A DNA stretch of 64,000 nucleotides from the NCBI GenBank assembly GCA_034769895.1, contig CM068367.1, positions 89,091,399 to 89,155,398 of the forward strand. The letters are read 5' to 3'. Made by a program: the position numbers and the translations under genes. Under the pieces are notes generated by a model. That model was not told the DNA's origin, searched no databases, and saw nothing but the letters and a program-made list of their open reading frames with translations. Positions 23,170-35,266 of the stretch are shown piece by piece; position 1 is the first letter of the stretch, and every line of letters starts with the position of its first letter. This DNA comes from Magicicada septendecula (taxonomy: Eukaryota > Arthropoda > Insecta > Hemiptera > Cicadidae).

Positions 23170-24398
23170 TCGTAATTGTTGCGTAAAGGCGAGATACTCT
23201 TCATTACATCAACCAAGCTTATTGTGTACTACCAGCTAGTCATAAGCACGCAAGAGATCCACCAGACTTCAAGACCAGACTTCAAGAATACAGCAGAGAG
23301 GCCGTCTAAATCATTGGTGAACAGCTGACGAGCAGAGCTACCACTCGAACGAAACACACGCACACGCTGATGTGCGACGTGCAAATCGACGAGGGACAGA
23401 AGCCAGTTCCAGCAGAGAGCCGCAGACGTTAAAATATTCACGAACAGCAAGGAAGCAGAGTGTTGCCGAATTTTGAACTCAACGACCGAATCCAGCAGCT
23501 CTAAGCAGATTACTTTCTCTAGCGACCGGACCGGGATCAACGAGGGACAATCGGAACAACATCCTCTTCAATAACAGGGAAGCAAAATCCACTTATTTAT
23601 TTTTCAACATCAAATTTTCTATCTTTTCAATTAAAACATTGTAATTCAAACAATTCAGGTGCCATACAAAATCAAAGACTCTAGTAATTAAGAATAAATT
23701 CATTGTGATAATCTGTATAGCAGTCTAAGTCATTAGTAAGCTGTAGTTAAGAAAATAGAAGTAGTATAAAAGCGCTATACAAATCTTAACTAACAAGCTA
23801 ATTATTAGTTCATACTGCAGTATAACAGAAGTCAAATCACTAGAAATGAAATAACGTGAACTAGACTGTCACGTCTAATTTATTTTTGAAAATTATTCTA
23901 ATTAACTGCAGAGTTTTTATATTTATTGTTTTATTAACCGTTAAATTCAATTGAGTTAAAGCCATTTAATTAAATTAAATCAATCAATTAATTAAATTTT
24001 CAATTGCAACTAACTCGCCAAATAACAAGTTTAGTTTCTTTTCAATTATTAACAAATTGAAAAACATTAGCCCACATAGATTCATTGTTTAGATTGTAAG
24101 ATAATTGATGATATAATAACCATTTTATTCTTGTGTGTTATTGGAGTAATAAACAACGTTTTATTACCCCGTATTACAGTGTTTTATTGTTGTACGATAA
24201 AGCCTACCAGTCTCACAAAACTCTCCCCCTTTAAAGTAACCTATTTTGTGTGTTGTTGCAATAAATTTGAGATTACTAGCTTGCGAACTTCAAATCCAAA
24301 ATCCACACGCCCTAGTCGGAAGAATCCGCAAGATCGGACAGCAGGTAGGTACTCATACACAACACGACACAACAACAACGCATATAAGTAGAGTTGCA
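23163..24398 (+). mobile_element. Inverted LTR arm fused to the 5' LTR
   Basis: Its reverse complement matches 17,848-19,090 of the left LTR. The join at 23,163-23,169 is a 7-bp stretch (TGTATAG) common to both source positions. The arm ends GAGTTGCA next to (AT)n at 24,399. It lacks the outermost ~196 bp (TGTGTCAGCC end) of the LTR. Confidence 0.75.
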
Positions 24399-24414
24399 AT
24401 ATATATATATATAT

Positions 24415-24609
24415 TACTATACTACTTATACTAATTTACCTCAAGATATACTTTTTTCCTTTAGGAACATGTTTCGGGAGATCTTGTTCTCCCATCTTCA
24501 GAGAGAAACAAGATGGCGAAGGCTGAAGATGGGAGAACAAGATCTCCCGAAACATGTTCCTAAAGGAAAAAAGTATATCTTGAGGTAAATTAGTATAAGT
24601 AGTATAGTA
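24415..24609. repeat. Perfect 87-bp inverted repeat (foldback element)
   Basis: Arms 24415-24501 and 24523-24609 are exact reverse complements around a 21-bp spacer. Each arm contains CTGAAGA, then a GGGAGA/TCTCCC hairpin, then GAAACATGT, which resembles a hammerhead ribozyme core with one core base changed. A similar block follows the Penelope-like ORF at 40,472-40,505, so this may be a fold-back Penelope-like terminus. It is embedded in AT-rich sequence. Confidence 0.8.
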
Positions 24610-24665
24610 TTATATACATCAAGAAACGGACTGTAGCAGAAAGTGATTGAAATATATATATATAT
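24610..24665. other. AT-rich spacer before the solo LTR
   Basis: A short unique stretch ends in an (AT)n tract that abuts the TG of the solo LTR. Confidence 0.5.
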
Positions 24666-26696
24666 TGTAACGTTACATAACCCAGTCCCAATAAATGATA
24701 ACTCTTATACTACCATAAAGGTCAGAAATGGGTAAACTATAACTAGCTATAAATTAAGTTATATCACTAAACATTATAAACGATACTGAAGTGATATACA
24801 GTGACAAGTGAGTTATAGTGTACCCAGTGTGGAAATAAGTGAATGTGAAGGGAACTTCTTACAGACTTGTGCTGTAGATGTGGGAATTATGGATTATAAT
24901 AGTAGACTGTGATGCTACTAACTAATTATGTATTTTGTTTAGTTATTGTAGGATTTATATTGTGTAGGCAACAAAATTTAGTACCTATGTTAATTTTATA
25001 TTTAATAAAATAATTGTGTTATTATATAAGATAACCCAGGGTTTAAAAAATAAAAGAGTTAAATATAAGATGGTAATAAAAAATAAATAATATTGTATGA
25101 GGAAAATGGCAGAAGAAAATAGTGCAGTGTAAGAATGCTATAAGAGATTAATAAATAATATATAAATTCATTTAAAGTTAATAATAATATTAAAGACTTA
25201 TATCTAAAGTTATAAGAAAATAAACGAAAAACTATTATATAAATCAAATTGGGAAAGAAACCAAAATTAAAAAGAATTATTTTTCTGTAAATCAAATAAA
25301 TTTATAATAATTAAAAACAGCCTATATACTCAAAAGAAAATAGCAGCACCAATAAAAAATGATATTAAAATTATGTGTTACTAACGGTAATAGAATAACA
25401 AGTATTGTTTAATCTAATTTGAGATTGAAAACTGTTCGGTTGGAAAACGTAATGAGACCAAAATTGTATTAAGAAAATTGTTGGAAACATATGGAACAGT
25501 ACAAAATTATCACAAAATTTAACTAACAGTATAAACGTTATGTACCACTACTTTAAATATCAAATGTAACTTGCTTTACCCCATAACAAAAGTGAAAAAC
25601 CATTTTCAAGATTAGGCCTAGCCAAGCCTCGCTTCGAGTTTTTAACGAGATGATATCTGATAGACGTTCATGAAATTACAAAACAACTCGGAACACCACA
25701 CGAGAAACCGCTTCACGCAAGTAAGAACTTCGAGGAAAGAGGTAATATAAACATTTCTTTTAATATTTAACCAAGAAAACCTCAAATCAAATCATCGTTC
25801 AGTACAGAAATTTCTAAAGTGATATCATATGTTTAATAAAAACATAATCTGCTCTCTCGCGGACAAATCCGGAACTACGTACTAAAAGAATAAACAAATT
25901 TTCGAAATTGATTATTTTTATCTTGTAAAGCATAGTATATAATTATCCATTTCTGACCATCTTATAACACAAAGAACTTACCCTTAACCCTGGGGAAATA
26001 AATAAAATGAATTATATGTTGATTGATGTTTAAATAAAAGATAAAATTGTAAAATCAGTAAAAACCAGATTTTATGATAATTCCATGTTTACCCAATGAA
26101 GTCGATATCATGAATTAGTTATTGAAAGGATCGATTGTAATATTTGTATGTTGGTGGAAGAGAAAATCAATATTATACAAATACATACTATTAAGAATTT
26201 ATATTGAATAATAAAATGTGTCTTCTTTATTGTAGAGGGTAGTTGTGGTAGATTTCAGTAAAATAAGAAGAGGACTATCCATCAGGTAGTATTAAGGAAC
26301 AGTGTCGTTTGGTTAACCTATATTTGGAGACTAATGTCAAAATCAGCTGATCCCATTCACGGCGAATATTTGAAAAAATTAAGAAATCGTCTACTCCGAG
26401 GGTAAACAAACGGTACTCACTCTCTCTTCCAAATAAGGCTAAACAACTTCCTTAATCTTGACCCAAATCACACACACTCGATTTCTGCTTCGTTTGGGTA
26501 ACATTACCATCAAATTTATTTAAACCTTAGTACTTATAATTCAGAAGTGGCGATTGCTAAGAGGTGTTCTGACCGATCCGAGACTGTAAAAAGACGGACG
26601 TTACGCACACATTATAAGCGACACGTTACAGAATGACGTACTAACGTGGGTCTTGAATAAGACGGAGGTCACACCTATACAAGCAGTTACGTTACA
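24666..26696 (+). mobile_element. Solo LTR, diverged member of the array family
   Basis: It begins TGTAACGTTACATAACCC and ends AGTTACGTTACA (2,031 bp). It aligns along its whole length with the array LTRs, including the ~74-bp block otherwise found only in LTR 4 and a diverged form of the 72-bp terminal duplication. It is flanked on both sides by ATATAT. There is no internal region, so it is a product of LTR-LTR recombination. No credible ORF. Confidence 0.85.
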
Positions 26697-27029
26697 ATAT
26701 ATATATTGTTTTCATTTTCAACTATCATATAGTATATATCACTATCAGTGGATTTCTCTTTGCAAGACATTAAGGGTCTTCGGGAACTCATCATTGTTGA
26801 CTTGTCTTATATCAGAATCACAAAACTAACAGGCCTATGCTTGAAATTTGTGTCACATACATCAAGAGCAGAAAACCAAGTTATCCGAGTATCGTGAACA
26901 GTAGTGCCAGCAAGAAAGAAGACTGTGCAGTGTTGTGTCAGTACCATCTACTGAAAAAGTGCAGTGCAGTGCGGTTCAGTGCAGTGCGGTTCAGTGCAGT
27001 GTTGTGCTTTCCCACAGCACTATATATAT
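26697..27029. other. Spacer with a 15-bp minisatellite
   Basis: This is unique sequence between two AT tracts. Near 26,962-27,001 a 15-bp unit (CAGTGCGGTTCAGTG) is repeated about 2.5 times. A 65-codon frame across it is made of that repeat and is not credible as a gene. Confidence 0.5.
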
Positions 27030-27268
27030 TGTAACGTTACCAAATTTGGTAGTTACATAAAGTAAGCAATTATAACGTCAAGTGACGGGAAAGCATGAAA
27101 GTATTTCTAGATAAGTAAAACTATGTGAACAAAAAGTGTGTATCTACAAATATATTAGTGTAAAGTTCCAACTATGAAGGAGAAAGTGTAACATAGCAGC
27201 ATCGTACACGAAATGAAGAAAGAAAATGACCATGAGCCAAAATAAAATGTTAGAAACCAGGCCCAATA

Positions 27269-27425
27269 GATTCCAACAGTGAGGGGAACAAATGAAGATA
27301 GTGTCTATAATAAAAGTGTAAAAGAAGACAACAAGATTCCAACAGTGAGGGGAACCAACAAAAATAATAAATAATAAAAGTGTAAAAGAAGACAACAGGA
27401 TTCCAACAGTGAGGGCAACAAATAA
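27269..27425. repeat. ~65-bp tandem repeat, about 2.4 copies
   Basis: GATTCCAACAGTGAGGG recurs at 27269, 27335 and 27399, with AATAAAAGTGTAAAAGAAGACAACA between. Copies differ by a few bases and small indels. Confidence 0.75.
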
Positions 27426-28531
27426 AATGACTATGTAAAATAATAGGAAGAGACAACTCAGGAGCAACCACAATGATGGCAGACAAACCAATGTATTTAC
27501 AAATATAAATATTATGAAACAACAACTACTACAATGGAAATATTGAAGAAGACGTTCAAACCTAAAGAAGAAAGGAAGAAGAAGGACAAGGAAACATGAC
27601 ATGAAGAGAGAAGAAAATGGATAGACCATACAAGAAATCATCATTCATCAAGTATACTAGAGACAATACTAGTAACCAAAAGAATAGTGATTGTCAACTA
27701 TGAAGAAACAGTGTTTAACATATTTAAGAAATCACAAACAGTTATAGTGAATACTTAATGTAAGTGTGAGAACCTGTGACCAGTTAACTAATTTTAACCT
27801 AATAAACCCCACAAACAATTCCAGTGATAAGGTTTATAGCGGAAATGTGTTACTTTCATAGTGGAAACATCAAGGATTAAATAGTCAAAAAATACACAGA
27901 CAGTTAGTGTGACTAGTTTAATGAAGATTGTGATCCAAATAGATAATCATAAGACCACCAAACAATGTAAGATAGAACAGTTATATTATTGTTCATAGAA
28001 CTTGATAATAAAAACCTTTGTAAATTTCAAAAGAAATGTAACTGAATGCCACGGCAAAACAGAATACAATACAAAGAAAGGCCAGAGAAAATAATAACAA
28101 ACAAAGTAGTTTGTTAAATATCAAACAGATGTGACAGAAATTAGTTACAAACCATGACAAGAAAGGTATTATCATTAGTTCAAGAATATTTGTATTATTG
28201 TTTAAGAAGAAGTAGTGTAAACATGTGTATTAATCAACAATTAAACTATTGTAATAGAATACCATACTGAAGTCATGATAGTAGTAGCAAAATGCTGCAT
28301 TAGAATATGTTGTACATTGTTACATAACCCCATAGGAAAGGCACCTATGAAACAAAAAATCATACATGTTAGTTTAACCAAACAACCATCAACAATTGTG
28401 TCAATCAAAGATTCGTTATAAGTAATGATACACCCTAGTAAACAGTGTATTATATTGAAATACACTGCAAATAAAGCAGACCAAATATGATAGCACAAAG
28501 CTAGATGAAAGGGAACCTAATATGCCAAAAT

Positions 28532-29095
28532 AGTTAAACAAAATACATTGTTAAAACTTGTACAAAGATTGATGAAAGTATTACCAGTAGTTAGAAGAAC
28601 ATCTGGTACTACTATGAGAACAGATTATAAGTATAATGATAATAGTTTTATGATCAAAATATTGTAAACTAGCTGACTATGAATGCATAGCCAGAAGTGA
28701 GCAGAGGCAATGTAACCAACTAGTTAAGCAAAATACCTGATTAAAACTTAAACAGAGATTAATGAAAGTGTTACCAGTAGTAAGAAGGACACCTAATACT
28801 ACTATGAGAACAGACCATAACCATAAGAATAGTCATTTTATAGATAAATTATTAAAAACTAAATGACCATGATGGTGGAATCAGCATGTAAACAAACAAT
28901 ATGTAGCAAGTTGTTTATGCAAAATGCAACATACAAACTTGTTTAAAAGTAAATAAAAATGTTATCAATGATCAGAAGGATGTCTGATACTACTTTGAGA
29001 ATCTATGTCAAATATAATAATAACAATTTAGTTATTGATTTATCAAAAAATAACTGACTACCATGTCATGAACTAATGTAAACAAGCCCATTACT
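28532..29095. repeat. ~189-bp tandem repeat, three diverged copies
   Basis: Units starting near 28532, 28722 and 28909 share AGTTxxxCAAAATxC, a GATTxATGAAAGTxTTACCAG-like stretch and a TACTACTATGAGAA-like stretch. The third copy is the most diverged. No coding potential is apparent. Confidence 0.65.
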
Positions 29096-29901
29096 AGAAA
29101 TTGAAGGGTTCTCAGATAGCTAAAAGCTAACAAATATATTAAATGAATTAGGTACTATAGTTGTACACTAGTTGCATTTACAACATAATATACCTTATAT
29201 GGAAAAACCATAAACAAAGTGACAATTTGAAGAAAAGAGATAGGAAGGTAGTTAAACAATACTACTAGTATATGAAACACAACCTTGTGCATATACTAAA
29301 GTATAAACCCATGTAAATAAACATTTATATTATTGTTAAGATTACAAAACCAATGTTATTAGATAAGGAAAAATAGTATTAAAGACAATTATGAATAATC
29401 GAATATGGACGCTAAGGACGCCATGATCAAAAATTGTTTGGGTAGCAATTATTCCCAAATTTTTGTATTAAACAGTTGAGAAATAGACTCAAATCGTTTA
29501 ATCAAAAGTGTCTTAGTGTAATTAGTTAAGTTTTGGTGTAATAAACTTATTAACTATAAGATTCACCATAAAAATTTGTGAAATCGATATAGTGATTTAA
29601 TAATGGACGGATTATAATCTTGTTTGGACTTTATTTAAATCTCAGGATGTCTGCGATTTATTGGCACCAACCATTCAACGATTAGACAAATAATAAGAAA
29701 GTTATAACGATTATAAACTTTTTAATTATTTTGTGCACCAGTGCTTACGTCATTCTAATCTCAAACCCAAATGCAAAATTGGTAATAAATTAAAAATTTT
29801 ACTAAGTCAAGGTACTTTGGGTTGGAGAGCTCAAAGAATTCAACCAATCAAATGACTGAAAACCGGCAGACAAGCCACAGACGCTCCGGAGGAGCGTGAC
29901 A

Positions 29902-31627
29902 GTCATCTATCAATCATCAACGAGACAAGACGTATCACTCGACAGACCAAATCTATGAAGAAGTTTATTTTGAATTGTGCGCGACACATAAACAGATGTC
30001 AAACTACATACACCTAACCTACATACCACACAGAATTAACGTGTGTACAGTGCGGAGTGAATAAGAATTAAATACGACCAGTGTATAATATCGGTCGTAT
30101 TTTCGAGTGTTGTGTTGAAAATAAACCAGGGAGTACAATATTTTTCATTAATTAACAATAAAACAGAAATAATCATTTCTATAAAAACAATTGGTCGAAT
30201 ACTACGCTAATCAGTAGTAGCGAAGTATAATAATGCTGATGAAATTTATCAGAATTGACGAAAGAATTATTTCTCAATTTTTAACTTGATAAATAAATGT
30301 TTTTAATATTTTTTATAATTAAAAGGGTCAAAATTATTTTAGTTATTACAAAATACGAGCGCCGCAAATAGTCACTCAATTGACTCATGCAGTTTTTGAT
30401 TTTACTAGTGGAAATAAATATTTTAAAATTTTTGCGAAAGAATATTCTATTCTACTGATAGTTATGCATCAGAAATATTATAAATAATATATGTATGTTT
30501 AGAATAAGAAGAAATCAATGCTTAATGTAATTAACCCTAATAACTATTCACGTTATTAGATAACCTAAAAATAATAACCACAATTTGTCACCTTTTTGTC
30601 ATAAGTCTGTTCTCAAATAATACAAACCAGATGAAAGCTATAACAAGAGTTTTTTTAATAACTTTTTCTCTTGTAAATAAATAATTCCTATAGTGAACTA
30701 TTAAAATATAATAGTACATTTTAGCAGTGCAAATCAACGCACTTGTTTATTGTCAAAGTAACTACTCTATACTGGGTACTAATTCCCGCGTATGATAATA
30801 CCATAATTATCGATTATATGGTACCAATTTTCAATTTTAATATTTGTTTGTTTGTTTTCTATTAATTGTTTATTAAATATCATTATAAAACACCACATCT
30901 TGTATCTGGCATCATGTCACTTAAAATATCACACGAACTTGGTAATTAACTATGTAAGAGGACATAACTTCTCTAAATAAAAACTATTGTATAACCTACA
31001 GTGTTACCAGCCTTGAGGTTAAGAAGAGTTTCATTTTAAATTTGTTCATTGTAATTATTTTCTGTAAAATTATTAGTGACTGATTGTTAATTTTTTAAAG
31101 ATTTACTAGCATTCCAACTGTTAATAAACCTCAATATTTTGTTACCAGTGGAAAAAGTGTTTAATTTCAAACTTAAAATAGTTCATTTTTTCATAGCCAG
31201 TTCTGTCAAAAGGTGGCGGAAGAATTTAAATATTCCTGATAATTCAAAACATTATTCAGTTGTTATTTTATTATTATTGTGCATGCTAATCACGTTTGAT
31301 ATTCAAATAGAATATCTCCTTGTATGTGTAGCGTGTATGTTACAGCTGAGCAGTCACCTAACAGAACAGCAATATCCACATATGGTAAGTGGGGAGGTTA
31401 CCAGCAGAGTGTGAAAAATACTTTTAAATTAAAAGATTTAACCAGCGATACCCACACATTTACTAATCACAATCAGACTGATAATAATAATTATAATTTT
31501 GGATATTTTATTGTACAACATTATTGTGGATACCGGAGCGTATCTACAAGCAACAACAAACACATACAATCAATACACTACACATCCAGCATCAAGAACG
31601 TATATACATACATCTATAATATTACAT

Positions 31628-31666
<39 letters not shown>

Positions 31667-32488
31667 AGTAATAGGGTGACTTGGAACTGTTTCCGTGACA
31701 AAAGGAAATAGACAAAAATGGAAAGCCCTTTGCTTAAAAATGGGCCTAACGATAGTAATGGTGTATTTGTTATCATAAAATTTTATTTACATTTGAAATA
31801 ATAAAGCCTTTATGTATTTGTTATTACATATATATGTGAAACCCTTTTACATAAGATTTATTCATTGGTACATTGAATTTACATTATTCATTCGTAGCAA
31901 AGGTCACAGTTTTTTTAAATTGTTCAGCTGCTGGTACCAACCATAGACACAAACAAATATGTGTCTCTGAGATAAGTGAAATATATTTACTTTGTTTTAT
32001 TTGATCAAATATTGCTAACATTAATGAATAACAAATTATATTGAGATTGATGTTTTATTTCTAGTTGATCAAAATTCAACCCTCTTCTGTTTTGTAATTG
32101 CTTCTTGAGTCATAATTAGTTCAAAGTGTAAACAATAACTTTGCTATATCAGTACCAATTTTTTAAATTTATTCTCCTATAGTAAAGTTATATGAAATTA
32201 TTATAACTTAGTATCCATTAATATTATAGTATATGTGTAGATAAATTCCAAATCGATACATACAAGTCTATCTACCTACTCATCTACAATAGTTTTTAAT
32301 AAACAGGTTGTGTATTTTTGTAGATGGATGCTTGTGTTTGTGTGCATGAACACACAAACATGTAAGTATGTACAACTTTCTATCATAAAACTAAGAAAAT
32401 TGTGTAACAGTTACTTGATATTGAGCTTCTTTGTAGTCTGTAAATTACTAAATGTTAAAATCTACAAATACTTTATATTATGTGTATA
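29902..32488. other. Non-coding A/T-rich stretch
   Basis: No gene was recognised. It holds a hairpin (AATTGTTTGGG...CCCAAATTTTT just before, near 29,430), a (TA)n(CA)n microsatellite at 31,628-31,667, and short ORFs (31,139-31,711) that lack recognisable motifs. No upstream carboxylesterase exon was found here. Confidence 0.5.
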
Positions 32489-32890
32489 CACTAAAAACTC
32501 GTTTATCCGAATTTGACGGGACCGTGCCCATTTTGGATAAACAGAAACTTCTGTTTAAATAATAGTATATATGTAAGTGCAGTAACTTTATTTAATAATA
32601 ATAATAATAATAATTTAAAACTTACTTAAAGTCAATATGACACAATAAACTATAAAACAGCACCGCATTGTAAATTATAGTTTCTACAGTACTGGAACCT
32701 ACAGTACCTACAGTTCTACAGAACTGGAATTATTGTTAGAAGTTCTGCAAGGTAAGTTTCGTCTTCCCGCTCCAAATACGAATTACAGTGACAGAAAAAT
32801 GCTTTTGTGTATTTTTAAAATTTACTAAAAATTATTTTGGATAAACCGGATTTTCAGACAAACACGATTCGGATAAATGAGTTTTTAGTG
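32489..32890. mobile_element. pogo/Tigger-like MITE (402 bp)
   Basis: Terminal inverted repeats CACTAAAAACTCGTTTATCCGA and its complement at the right end flank a non-coding interior with (TAA)n near 32,597. TA dinucleotides at 32,487-32,488 and 32,891-32,892 form the target duplication. TIRs with TTATCCGA and TA targets are typical of pogo/Tigger elements. Confidence 0.75.
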
Positions 32891-33074
32891 TATATACATG
32901 AACAGATTTGTGGACATTCATAGTGTTTGGAATCATAACTCACAGCATGCAGACTATCTTGTCTTTGATATTTACGACACATAGAACAACAAACTAATAC
33001 CATGGAAAACAGTAACAAATGATATTATCTGATAGAATTGTATCAATTCACCTGCTGAAGTCTCCTCTGCGCGT

Positions 33075-33077
<3 letters not shown>

Positions 33078-33168
<91 letters not shown>

Positions 33169-33172
33169 ACAC
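33078..33172. repeat. (CA)n microsatellite
   Basis: About 90 bp of uninterrupted CA lie just upstream of the esterase exon. Reading frames through it are artefacts. Confidence 0.95.
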
Positions 33173-33241
33173 AAAGGATGGAAGATTTGAGATTTAAGCC
33201 TCATATCTATAACTATTAAATAGATATGATGTCATTTTCAG

Positions 33242-33416
33242 CTATGGGAAGAGCCACCTATCGTTCTATATGCACCTGTAGTGGAGAAAGATTATGGAGA
33301 TGGGAAAGAATGGTTTTTAACAGACGAGCCAATTGAACTGTTGAAGAGAGGAGAGATATACTGAGTACCATTAATAATTAGTTCAACTTCAGATGAATTC
33401 TCATACATACCTTTCT
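33242..33416 (+). CDS. Carboxylesterase exon (PVVE block), contains TGA
   Basis: The exon follows TTTTCAG and ends at a GTAAGT donor. It encodes LWEEPPIVLYAPVVEKDYG...ELLKRGEIY, stop, then VPLIISSTSDEFSYIPF in the same frame. The acidic residue in SSTSDEF is the region of the family's third conserved block. The frame continues sensibly after the TGA, so the stop is a point change rather than a splice error. Confidence 0.75.
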
Positions 33417-33959
33417 GTAAGTTACAAAGAAAAAAATGTTATCACTGACATGCTAGTTTAATTCTTTTTTACCTGAGCTTCTTATTATGTGAGGTACAGA
33501 ATCTTGACATTTTAAAGTATTTTAAACATCTTCCAGCAGTTTCAAAAATAGAATTTTTAAAGCACGCAATATATCATTCTAAATAACACAAAATGTAGTT
33601 TAAAATTACATCAAAACAACGATTTTATGATGCTTATAAAAAAGTTATGGAATTTTTAATAACTCATTGAAAAAGAAAAAAAAGCAGAAAATCACTACAG
33701 TGATTGTTAATTGCTAATAACTGAAACTGGATCATTTGAAGAATTTCAATTTTTCTGTTTAAAAAAACGAAAGTAATCATTATTGAAATAAAACATAAAC
33801 AATAAAAAAAATAAACAAGAAAGCTTATTTTTGGGATCCTTTTAGTATCTCCATTCTCAGAACTCCATCATATAAAACTATTCAAAAGTTTATGTCTCAC
33901 TTGAAGTACTTACTACTGCTGTTATATCCATTTACTCTTTCCTCTCACTTAAGTAACTG

Positions 33960-34550
33960 CATATTAAATTAACTAGATGCCATGGAATCTGTCTGTTTCG
34001 AAGCTGGTCTATAATCTATTCCTAAGCAGTACTATTAAGTGCATTTCTAATGTCCAGGATTACATCAGAGCTGTCCATTTGTGTTTGCTCACTAAAGTTT
34101 CTCTTAAGACTAAATCTGCTGCCTGATGATTATGCAGCCTTTTCTGAAACCATATAGGATATCCACACATCCTCTTTATTTATTTAATATGTGTTGGATT
34201 AATCCTTCATAAAGTTTAATCAAAGTGTTTAACAGGCGTAGTGGTCTGAAAGCAGATCAGGTAGCGATAGATTTATTTCCATTCACTGTAAGTACTAACT
34301 TTGACAACTTTCCATTCCCTGGGGAATTCTCATCTTCTAAGCAGGTCATTTAACATGTCTAATATCCATCCATGCATTATCTTCATGGCTTCCAAATTGA
34401 CATCTGGTAGGATGTCATCAGGTCCTGCAGCCTTCCCTTTCTTAATATCTTTTGCGTTGTCTTGCAATCTGTAAACAGCTCTACATCTTGAACTTCCTTT
34501 CTTAAGTTTCCCTTATTTTCTTTGAACAAAATATCTTACTATTTCCTTCT
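33960..34550 (-). mobile_element. LINE reverse-transcriptase remnant
   Basis: The - strand translates in pieces to KKGKAAGPDDILPDVNLEAMK...LDMLNDLL (34,441-34,330) and then TLIKLYEGLIQHILNK near 34,240-34,190. These are the first conserved blocks of non-LTR retrotransposon reverse transcriptases, broken by stops and frameshifts. It lies within an esterase intron. Confidence 0.65.
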
Positions 34551-34753
34551 TTTTCCCACTCACAGTTGAACAGGCATCATATTATATAAACTTTGGGTAA
34601 CAATCTGGTATACCACCACCACTACTACTACCACTACCATTACTACTGCTACATATGAAAAAATTAAAAAACAAATTTTTATAATCATCTTTGGTTATAA
34701 TTGTTATAAAAACTGTGAACTAACTGTAATTTGTGAAATCCTCTTTTGTTTAG

Positions 34754-34932
34754 TCATAGTTAACAATGATACACGTGTTAAGGACTTGAATGATAACTTC
34801 AATACAATTGCTCCAAAGTTATTTATGTATGACAGAGAAGGTCCTCGGTCACTGAAAATCACAGAAGCATTTAAAAAGTTTTACCTTAACAATCAACCAG
34901 TCAGTAATGATACACGAGAAGGTCTTGGACAG
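34754..34932 (+). CDS. Carboxylesterase exon 2 of 5 in window
   Basis: It follows TTGTTTAG and ends CAG before GTATGT. It encodes IVNNDTRVKDLNDNFNTIAP and LFMYDREGPRSLKI onward to REGLGQ, the usual alpha-helical stretch between the acidic and His blocks of carboxylesterases. Phase 1 in, phase 0 out. Confidence 0.75.
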
Positions 34933-35266
34933 GTATGTACTTTTATCATAGCTATCTATCATACAGCTATCTATCATAAGCTGCAATAAAGAACCCTAAA
35001 TGTTATCTACGCTACAGCATTCTGGTTGTTTCTAGTACATATGTTTTGTTATCCATTTTTTTCTTGTTTACTTTTGATATTTTTTTTCTTCTCTGTCATA
35101 ACTTTTAACTTGTGCACATATACACACAACTATTTGTTTTGTGTGTGCATTTGTGTATTGTGTGTGTATGTGGACATTAAGTGCATGCATGCATACTAAT
35201 AATAAAAATTAGACTGCAACTCACGAAATAGCCCATTAAACTATAAAGAAAGAAAAAACAGATTAA

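Larger units (their letters stand above)
17848..24398 (-). mobile_element. Gag-only LTR retroelement with a rearranged right LTR
   Basis: Read on the - strand, the parts are: an inverted LTR arm (24,398-23,163), a partial correctly oriented 5' LTR (23,169-22,545), a primer-site leader, a gag-like frame (22,242-20,953), a second small ORF, non-coding sequence, a polypurine tract and a full 3' LTR (19,286-17,848). No pol is present. Both outer borders are (AT)n, and both outer ends read TGCAACTC inward, so the whole insertion looks like an inverted-repeat element although it is derived from an LTR element. Confidence 0.7.
27030..29901 (+). mobile_element. Possible further LTR-like element; right end uncertain
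   Basis: After an AT tract the sequence starts TGTAACGTTACC, like the solo LTR start, followed by A-rich non-coding DNA of the same composition. A GAGCGTGACA stretch at 29,892-29,901 resembles the array LTR terminus but is not followed by AT repeats, so the right border is a guess. No ORFs, polypurine tract or second LTR are found. It could be a long, old LTR or unrelated A-rich repeat. Confidence 0.3.

Noticed and set aside
28532..29095. CRISPR-like array
   Set aside because: Units of ~189 bp diverge throughout and have no short conserved repeat with unique spacers; the DNA is eukaryotic.
31139..31711. Overlapping ORFs considered as missing esterase exons
   Set aside because: No esterase block (EDCLYLN, GESAG, VWIHGG) or phase-compatible splice sites.
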